NCBI GenBank assembly: GCA_021158195.1
Contig: JAGGVA010000020.1
Location: 1-25,660 of the forward strand
Direction: 5' to 3'
From: a bacterium
Lineage (GTDB): Bacteria > Patescibacteriota > Minisyncoccia > Minisyncoccales > PEYH01
Length of the DNA stretch: 25,660 bases
In this document: in pieces, positions 20,287 through 25,660 of the stretch
How the letters are laid out: every line of letters starts with the position of its first letter
Numbering within the stretch: the stretch's first letter is position 1
Notes under the pieces: model-generated
Database searches by the model: none
What the model saw: only the letters and a program-made list of their open reading frames with translations
Told to the model about the DNA's origin: nothing
Translations under genes and position numbers: made by a program

Positions 20287-22824
20287 ATGATAAATTTTGA
20301 TTTCAAAAATTCTAATCCATACAAATCGGTTCGCTTATCAAAAAACCTTTTATTTAGAAACGCTAAACTTTTCAGATATTTCAATTTGGCTCTTTGTCTT
20401 CTATTTTTCTTTTGGATAATTTTAGATTTTGTTACGCATTTTGATTTATATGCCATAGAAATTCCTCTAGGGCTTTTATGTCTTTCTTTGGCTTTTTACC
20501 TTCTTTTTTCCCTTTTAGATGGTTTTTATCAAGGAAAGATAAAAAATCCGCCCATCCCTCGCAGCGCTCCAGATAGCAATCTGGCAGACCTTCTTGATTT
20601 TGATGCTGCTCAGGTATTTGACTTGGCTTACAAGTTTCAGAGAAAATTTCAAATATTTCCTTTTAACGCCACGCTTTTATTTTATTCAATAGTAAAAACC
20701 AAAAATGATTTAATAAATTTTGTTTCTGCCCGTCTTCTTTTGAACACCAAAGAATTAATCAAGCATATAGAATGGTTTTTGAAACAGGGCTTTTATCAAA
20801 AATCTTTAGCAGAACAGACTTTTTCTGAAGATTTTATTAACACTATAAATCAATCTTTCAAGATTGCCCAAGAAAGAAAACACCAGAGAATTAGTTTGGG
20901 CGATCTTTTGATTGCGCTTTGTGAAACTGATAGAATTTTCCATCAAATATTAGATCAACTCCAACTTAGCAAAGAGGATATAAGAAATCTCATCGAGTGG
21001 TATGAGTTTTTAAAAGAAAAGCAAAACGAGAGCAAAAAATTTTGGTCTTATAAAAACCTTCTCAAGAAAGGGAGTTTAGCAAAAGATTGGGCAGCAGGAT
21101 ATACTATTACCCTTGATGAGTTTGCCCTAGATTGGACCAAAATTATCAAACAATCTAATTATCCTGAAATTATAGGTTACAAAGAAGAAATAGATCAATT
21201 AGAGCATATTTTAGCCAGTCCAGAATTAAACAATGCTCTAATTGTTGGCGAGCCAGGAGTGGGAACAAAGAACATTATTCAAGCCCTGGCAACAAAAAGC
21301 GCTCTTGGGTTAGGTTTGCCCGAAACTAACTATAAACGAGTAGTAGAACTTCAAATGTCTGCTCTTCTTGCCAAAGCCCAAAGTTTAGACGAAGCAGAGG
21401 AATTACTTCAAAAAATTTTTAATGAGGTAGTATCATCAGGAAATGTTATTTTGGTAATAGATGAATTTCACAATTATGTTGGAAAGAAAACAGGAGCAGG
21501 CGCTTTAGATATTACTAGTTTATTGGTCCCTTATTTAAGAATGCCGCAGTTTCCATTAGTAGCCCTTACCAGTTATATGGGACTTCATAGAGACATAGAG
21601 CAAAACCCCTCTTTGCTTAATTATTTTGTAAAAATAGAGGTGAAAGAGCCAAACGCTCAAGAAACTCAAAAAATGTTAGAAATGGAAATTCCAGAGTTGG
21701 AAAGTAAATATAAGAGATATATAAGTTATCAGGCGCTTAAAGATCTTATTAAACTTTCCGAGAAATTTATTACTAATGTACCTTTTCCTAAAAAAGCCCA
21801 GGAACTTTTAGAAGAAGTGTTTGTAAAAACCGCTTCTAAAAAACAACAATGGATAATGCCTGAAGACATCGCTTATCTTGTAACTCAAAAAACAGAAATT
21901 CCAGTTGGTAAATTAGAGAAAGAAGAAAAACAGATACTTCTTAACTTAGAAGAACTCATTCATAGGCGTATCATTAACCAAAATGAAGCCGTAAAGGAAG
22001 TATCGGCGGCTTTAAGGCGCGCACGAGCCCAAATTGTTGAAAGGAAAAAGCCTATGGGTTCGTTTTTATTTCTTGGTCCTACAGGCGTTGGAAAAACAGA
22101 AACAGCCAAGGCGTTGGCAGAGATTTATTTTGGATCAGAAGAAAAAATGATTCGTTTAGATATGTCTGAATTTCAAAATATTGAAGATATTCCTCGTTTA
22201 ATTGGCAGCCCGGAAAATGAAGGATTGCTTACTACGCCTGTGCGGGAAAATCCTTTTTCTTTAGTATTATTAGATGAAATTGAAAAAGCGCATCTCAATA
22301 TTTTAAACCTCTTTTTGCAGGTATTGGACGAAGGGCATATTACCGATGGCTTGGGCAGAAAAGTAGATTTTAAAAACACAATAATTATTGCTACATCTAA
22401 TGCGGGATACAAAATTATTTTGAAGGCGCTAGAAAAAGGTAATGATTTAGCAAAAATTAAACAACCTTTACTTGATCACTTATTTCAAGAAGGAATCTTC
22501 AGGCCAGAATTTGTTAATAGGTTTGACGCTGTGGTTTTGTTCAGGCCACTTACCAAAGAAAATCTTCTAGATATTGCCCAGTTAATGCTCAACAAAATTA
22601 AAAAAGGTTTAGAAGAAAAAAGAATAGAATTTGTTATTACTGAGGCGTTAAAAGAAAAAGTGGTGGAGTTGGGATACAATATTACCTTTGGAGCAAGAAA
22701 TATGAGAAGAGTAATTCAAGATAAAGTAGAAGATGCCATTGCCCAAGCGCTTTTAAAAGGAGAAATTACACCGGGCACAAAGTTTCAAATTAATCCAGAA
22801 GATTTTTCTATTGAGATATTATAA
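20287..22824 (+). CDS. membrane-anchored Clp-type double AAA+ ATPase with degenerate first P-loop
   Basis: The 845-residue protein has two membrane segments (about residues 36-80), a Clp-N-like helical repeat (FSEDFINTINQSFKIAQERKHQRISLGDLLIAL), then D1 and D2 AAA+ modules. D1 has Walker A-like GEPGVGTKN (321-329) where GEPGVGKT is expected, and an intact Walker B (VIDEF, D392-E393). D2 is canonical: GPTGVGKT (597-604), LLDEIEKAH (D663-E664), ATSNAG and arginine finger FRPEFVNRFD (R745). The C-terminal FGARNMRRVIQDKVEDAIA is the Clp small domain. I see no IGF/LGF-like ClpP-binding loop after SNAG, so it may be a membrane-bound unfoldase or disaggregase without ClpP. Follows the small membrane protein at 14 bases. 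Confidence 0.88.
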   Translation: MINFDFKNSNPYKSVRLSKNLLFRNAKLFRYFNLALCLLFFFWIILDFVTHFDLYAIEIPLGLLCLSLAFYLLFSLLDGFYQGKIKNPPIPRSAPDSNLADLLDFDAAQVFDLAYKFQRKFQIFPFNATLLFYSIVKTKNDLINFVSARLLLNTKELIKHIEWFLKQGFYQKSLAEQTFSEDFINTINQSFKIAQERKHQRISLGDLLIALCETDRIFHQILDQLQLSKEDIRNLIEWYEFLKEKQNESKKFWSYKNLLKKGSLAKDWAAGYTITLDEFALDWTKIIKQSNYPEIIGYKEEIDQLEHILASPELNNALIVGEPGVGTKNIIQALATKSALGLGLPETNYKRVVELQMSALLAKAQSLDEAEELLQKIFNEVVSSGNVILVIDEFHNYVGKKTGAGALDITSLLVPYLRMPQFPLVALTSYMGLHRDIEQNPSLLNYFVKIEVKEPNAQETQKMLEMEIPELESKYKRYISYQALKDLIKLSEKFITNVPFPKKAQELLEEVFVKTASKKQQWIMPEDIAYLVTQKTEIPVGKLEKEEKQILLNLEELIHRRIINQNEAVKEVSAALRRARAQIVERKKPMGSFLFLGPTGVGKTETAKALAEIYFGSEEKMIRLDMSEFQNIEDIPRLIGSPENEGLLTTPVRENPFSLVLLDEIEKAHLNILNLFLQVLDEGHITDGLGRKVDFKNTIIIATSNAGYKIILKALEKGNDLAKIKQPLLDHLFQEGIFRPEFVNRFDAVVLFRPLTKENLLDIAQLMLNKIKKGLEEKRIEFVITEALKEKVVELGYNITFGARNMRRVIQDKVEDAIAQALLKGEITPGTKFQINPEDFSIEIL

Positions 22825-22893
22825 AAAGGTCGAAACTCGGAAATGACTTTGGACAACTAAAAAATTCAATAACTATAATTAATCAAAGTAAAT

Positions 22894-24075
22894 ATGGAAG
22901 AAAATTTCTCTCAACCACAATCATTTGGAAATTTTGATTTTTCTCCAACCCCAGAAAAAAAGAAGAAAAAGAAAAAAGTTATTGCAATTGTGTTAATAGT
23001 ATTTTCACTGATTGCCATAGGGGTTATTGGGGTTTTGGCAGCAAGAATTTGGGATCCTTTATGGAATCCTTTTCGTCCCTCGCCGGAGTTAGTACTTGCT
23101 CGAGCAACGGAAAATATGTTTGATTTGAAAGCATATCATACCGAAACCACGGCAAAATTAGATGTAACCAATCTAGACACGCAAGAAAAACTTAAAACTA
23201 CTTTCCAGATAACCAGCGACACTGATAGATTTGATAAAAATGAGCCAAAAAGTCATAGTATTTTCACCTTTAATATAGGGGCTCAAGGAGTAAACTTCAT
23301 TTTAGGTGGCGAAACAATTCAGATAGGGGAAGAAACATATATAAAAATTAATAGTTTGCCGGCACCTCTTTTGATGGAACTTCAAACAGAGTTTCCTAAC
23401 CTTAATCAAATTGTTGATAAGTTAAAGAATCAATGGATTAGTTTTAATCCAAAAGATTTGGGGATGAGTATGGGAATTAATTCTTTAACCCCGCAAGAAA
23501 AAGAAGAGATAGAACAAAAGATACAGGATTTAGTGTTTAAATATCCGCCGGTTAAAATTAAAAAAGAATTGCCCGACCAAACAATAGATGGACAGAAAAT
23601 GTATCAGATTCTTACTGTTTTAGATAAAGAGAATATTAAACTTTGTTTTGGGGAACTGTTTAAGATCGTGAAAGAATACAATCTTTTACCAGGGGCATCA
23701 TATGATGAACAAGAGATAGCAAAGTTAAATGAAAATATTGATAAGTTCTTTGATCAGGCAGGAGAGATAGAAGTTTATCTTCTTGTGGGACAGAACGATT
23801 ATTTTATTCATCAGATAAAAGGAATGAAGACCATAAAAAAATTTACATCTGAAATAGATGGTGAGCCGGAAAATTTTTCAATGGAATCAACCTGGGACAT
23901 TAGTTATTCTGATTTTAATAAAGAAAAGAAAATTGAAAGACCAGAAAAAAGTCAGAGTATTATGGAAATTTTTATGAATTTATTGATGGATTATTATGGA
24001 AGTTCTTCAGAAAATGAAATGTTTTATCCACAACCTGAAACTGGGTCTCCTTCAATAGAAATCCCCGGCTTTTAA
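22894..24075 (+). CDS. membrane-anchored protein with LolA/LppX-like beta domain
   Basis: The 393-residue protein has a short cytoplasmic N-terminus with a Lys run (EKKKKKKKVIAIVLIVF), one membrane segment (about residues 30-51) and a large outer domain. The outer part begins ELVLARATENMFDLKAYHTETTAKLDV and continues with long beta strands (TFNIGAQGVNFILGGETIQIGEETYIKINSLP), resembling the half-barrel of LolA/LppX-type lipid or lipoprotein carriers. That is a pattern judgement only. The domain includes YQILTVLDKENIKLCFGELFKIV and ends with an acidic/Pro-rich tail. It is 69 bases after the Clp-like gene and is followed by a strong terminator. Confidence 0.7.
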   Translation: MEENFSQPQSFGNFDFSPTPEKKKKKKKVIAIVLIVFSLIAIGVIGVLAARIWDPLWNPFRPSPELVLARATENMFDLKAYHTETTAKLDVTNLDTQEKLKTTFQITSDTDRFDKNEPKSHSIFTFNIGAQGVNFILGGETIQIGEETYIKINSLPAPLLMELQTEFPNLNQIVDKLKNQWISFNPKDLGMSMGINSLTPQEKEEIEQKIQDLVFKYPPVKIKKELPDQTIDGQKMYQILTVLDKENIKLCFGELFKIVKEYNLLPGASYDEQEIAKLNENIDKFFDQAGEIEVYLLVGQNDYFIHQIKGMKTIKKFTSEIDGEPENFSMESTWDISYSDFNKEKKIERPEKSQSIMEIFMNLLMDYYGSSSENEMFYPQPETGSPSIEIPGF

Positions 24076-24095
24076 ATGAAAACATTCATCTTGTT

Positions 24096-24125
24096 AAAAA
24101 GTGCGAGGTTCAACCTCGCACTTTT
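24096..24125. terminator. strong hairpin terminator
   Basis: AAAAGTGCGAGGTT pairs with AACCTCGCACTTTT with almost no loop; a T-run ends both strands. It closes the gene ending at 24075. Confidence 0.92.
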
Positions 24126-24127
24126 GG

Positions 24128-24156
24128 TTGACAAAAAATGTTATGAGTGCTATAAT
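24128..24156 (+). promoter_or_regulatory. consensus promoter of the lipoprotein cassette
   Basis: TTGACA (24128-24133), 17-bp spacer, TATAAT (24151-24156), both hexamers perfect. AAGGAGGTGA at 24171-24180 is a full Shine-Dalgarno site 5 bases before the TTG start at 24186. Confidence 0.9.
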
Positions 24157-24185
24157 TCTGATATCCTTAAAAGGAGGTGAGTACA

Positions 24186-24677
24186 TTGAAAAAGTTTGTA
24201 GGGCTAGTAGTAGGACTCGGGGCGATGTTCCTGGTAGGTTGTTGTTGCTACCAGGAAATCGAGACTGAGGCAAGCCAGGTGCTGACAGGTTATGAGTTGA
24301 TGGAAATCGTTCAATCTCAGACACCTGGTTTATCTCCCGGACCCTGCGGAGGGCTTGTTGTTACAAAAAATGAGTTTCATGTGTTCTCGCTTGAGACGAC
24401 AATACGGCTTATTGAGGAGACTCGATGTGGGATTACATTGCCCGAATGCCGGTACGACGCGGTTATTACACTGCTAGGAAGACTGAAGGAAAGGGATGCG
24501 TTCATGTCTGTAGGATTAATGATGACGCAGGGGTCTCCGGCTTGGGCATTGGTTTTTCTTGCTTTTGATAACAGTGGAATAATCCGCCTATATTTTCTTG
24601 ATCCTTACCAAGCCTCAAGAGTTCGAGAGCTTTCGCTCATACCCGAGCCGGTCAGGGTAGAGCTAATCATTTTTTAG
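24186..24677 (+). CDS. small lipoprotein of unknown function, foreign-looking composition
   Basis: The start is the TTG at 24186, correctly spaced from AAGGAGGTGA; the frame is also open from a GTG at 24177, but that lies inside the Shine-Dalgarno site. The 163-residue product begins MKKFVGLVVGLGAMFLVGC, a lipoprotein signal with lipobox LVGC, so Cys is lipidated and the protein sits on the outer side of the membrane. The mature part includes ELMEIVQSQTPGLSPGPCGGLVV, ITLPECRYDAVITLLGRLKE and AWALVFLAFDNSGIIRLYFLDPY; I do not recognise a family. GC is near half and codon use is much richer in G/C than its neighbours. With its own promoter and terminator it forms an independent cassette. A 10-bp inverted repeat lies inside (24228-24257). 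Confidence 0.82.
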   Translation: MKKFVGLVVGLGAMFLVGCCCYQEIETEASQVLTGYELMEIVQSQTPGLSPGPCGGLVVTKNEFHVFSLETTIRLIEETRCGITLPECRYDAVITLLGRLKERDAFMSVGLMMTQGSPAWALVFLAFDNSGIIRLYFLDPYQASRVRELSLIPEPVRVELIIF

Positions 24678-24688
24678 TTTCCGCCCCC

Positions 24689-24715
24689 AAGGGACCCATA
24701 AGGGTCCCTTTTTTT
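24689..24715 (+). terminator. terminator of the lipoprotein gene
   Basis: AAGGGACCC pairs with GGGTCCCTT and is followed by TTTTTTT; stop codon at 24675-24677 is 11 bases upstream. Confidence 0.92.
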
Positions 24716-24716
24716 C

Positions 24717-24745
24717 TTGACAGATTATTTAAAAAATGCTAATTT
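24717..24745 (+). promoter_or_regulatory. upstream promoter of the last gene (tandem pair, P1)
   Basis: TTGACA (24717-24722), 17-bp spacer, TAATTT (24740-24745). The -10 is weak; the -35 is perfect. Confidence 0.4.
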
Positions 24746-24766
24746 CTTCCAAGAATAAAGTTATAC

Positions 24767-24795
24767 TTGACAAAAATACATAAAAAGTGTATAAT
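24767..24795 (+). promoter_or_regulatory. main promoter of the last gene (P2)
   Basis: TTGACA (24767-24772), 17-bp spacer, TATAAT (24790-24795), both perfect, 31 bases before the ATG at 24826. Confidence 0.85.
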
Positions 24796-24825
24796 TATAT
24801 TACAATTTAGAAGATAAAGAAGATT

Positions 24826-25660
24826 ATGGCAAAACAAAAAATATTCTACATTTGGCTTTCGCTAATCGTAATTGGCTCATTGTTTCAGCCCTATTTTCAG
24901 CTTTGGTTTGAATCAAAACCCACTTTTAGTTTTTCTGAAAAATCCTATATAGCTGATGCAGGAATTACTATAGAGCCTGTTTGTTCTGATGAATGTGCTT
25001 ATATTGGCCAGCCCTGCCCGGGTGGGGGAGTATGTGGAGATTATGACTCAGATCCTTGTTTAGAATGTCCTCAACTTTCACCTAAACCTCCTTCTTGTAC
25101 TGATGAATGTTCATATATTGGCCAGACTCAAAAAAGATGCTCTGGTAGCTATATTCAAAAAAGAATTTGCGGAGATTACGATTCTGACCCATGTCTTGAA
25201 TGGTCCTCTTGGATAAACTATCAAAACTGTGAAGATCAGGGTAAAGTTTGCCAAAACGGCAAATGTGTTAGAGGGTGTACCGACGAATGCTCTTATGTAG
25301 GTCAAAAAAGATGCGCCGACAATTCATCTTATCAAGTATGCGGAGATTATGATTCAGATGTGTGTTTAGAATGGTCTTCTCCTGTAAGTTGTGGAGAAGG
25401 AAAAGTATGTTCCGGAGGAAACTGTATAACACGATGTACTTCTCACCATCATAAACAATGTTACAACAATGATGTTTACTGGTATGATTCATGTGGTAAT
25501 AGAGAGGAAAAAGCATCAGAATGCGGCAGGAGTGGCTGGACAAACCAATATCAATGCTCATCTCATTATCTTAAAAGAAAATACATAAATAGAGGATGCT
25601 CAAATGCTCAATGTTATGCAAATGAGGAATGGAGAACTTATCAAGATTGTGGACAAGATG
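24826..25660 (+). CDS. secreted Cys-rich repeat protein, 3' end outside window
   Basis: The frame is open from ATG 24826 to the window edge (278 codons). MAKQKIFYIWLSLIVIGSLFQPYF is a signal or anchor segment. From about residue 54 three repeats follow with pattern C(S/T)DEC-(A/S)YxGQ ... VCGDYDSDxCLEW, each with eight or so Cys (CSDECAYIGQ, CTDECSYIGQ, CTDECSYVGQ), then a different Cys-rich region (SHHHKQCYNNDVYWYDSCGN...). The repeats are reminiscent of small disulfide-rich surface modules; no family is recognised. Its style resembles the gene at 2-973. It follows a tandem promoter and likely encodes a surface or adhesion protein. Confidence 0.85.
   Translation, partial: MAKQKIFYIWLSLIVIGSLFQPYFQLWFESKPTFSFSEKSYIADAGITIEPVCSDECAYIGQPCPGGGVCGDYDSDPCLECPQLSPKPPSCTDECSYIGQTQKRCSGSYIQKRICGDYDSDPCLEWSSWINYQNCEDQGKVCQNGKCVRGCTDECSYVGQKRCADNSSYQVCGDYDSDVCLEWSSPVSCGEGKVCSGGNCITRCTSHHHKQCYNNDVYWYDSCGNREEKASECGRSGWTNQYQCSSHYLKRKYINRGCSNAQCYANEEWRTYQDCGQD

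Noticed and set aside
24177..24185. GTG start for the lipoprotein gene
   Set aside because: It lies inside the Shine-Dalgarno sequence AAGGAGGTGA; the TTG at 24186 is correctly spaced and gives a proper lipoprotein signal.

Overview
The window looks like part of a Candidate Phyla Radiation (Patescibacteria) genome, most likely Parcubacteria-like. The grounds are: AT-rich, tightly packed DNA; most genes start without a recognisable Shine-Dalgarno sequence; core proteins are short, and some ribosomal proteins carry long Lys/Glu tails; rimM is missing from the usual rpsP-khpA-rimM-trmD order; large surface proteins carry an N-terminal anchor; and filler repeats of the AATTCAAAATTCAAAATT type lie between and inside genes. 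TGA is a normal stop here (for example at the ATGA overlaps at 2426, 11329 and 14004), so the UGA=Gly code of some CPR lineages does not apply. The phylum is inferred from gene content; no rRNA is present.

Layout. 1-3726 is an accessory island. It holds the end of a Cys-rich secreted protein, a small membrane-anchored protein, a truncated copy and a complete copy of an unrecognised element with its own gene, and a MntA-HepT type toxin-antitoxin pair between the two copies. 3727-5130 is a secreted, anchored surface protein. 5192-8457 is a core block: rpmF, nusB, rnc, rpsP, khpA, trmD. 8480-9699 holds an HTH/LAGLIDADG-like protein, tRNA-Tyr, tRNA-Thr, rpmG and tRNA-Trp. 9722-13274 is a MacA/MacB-type three-gene exporter operon. 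It continues by start-stop overlap into a protein-isoaspartate methyltransferase-like gene and mltG, then a membrane-anchored DJ-1/PfpI protein. 15850-17235 is a beta-propeller gene that appears to have been inserted at the 3' end of the PfpI gene, leaving a 61-bp direct repeat on each side. 17334-18651 is the rplJ-rplL operon with an L10 leader and an attenuator-like terminator. 18701-19489 is a minus-strand membrane protein. A tRNA-Val between two heptamer repeat arrays follows, then a small membrane protein, a membrane-anchored Clp-type double AAA+ ATPase and an anchored LolA-like protein. The window ends with a lipoprotein cassette of clearly different composition (24128-24715) and the start of another Cys-rich repeat protein.

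How the parts relate. The core block serves translation and RNA processing. The exporter, MltG, PfpI, propeller, Clp-like and surface genes form an envelope and secretion set. The most unusual points are: (1) the propeller cassette with 61-bp repeats that rebuild the 3' end of the host gene; (2) the duplicated element at 1525 and 2952, whose 93-bp end is identical although the adjoining coding sequence has diverged; (3) two genes (3045-3548 minus, 24186-24677 plus) that have strong promoters, strong Shine-Dalgarno sites, their own terminators and higher GC than all their neighbours; (4) a three-segment attenuator in the rplJ leader; and (5) heptamer minisatellites next to tRNA genes.
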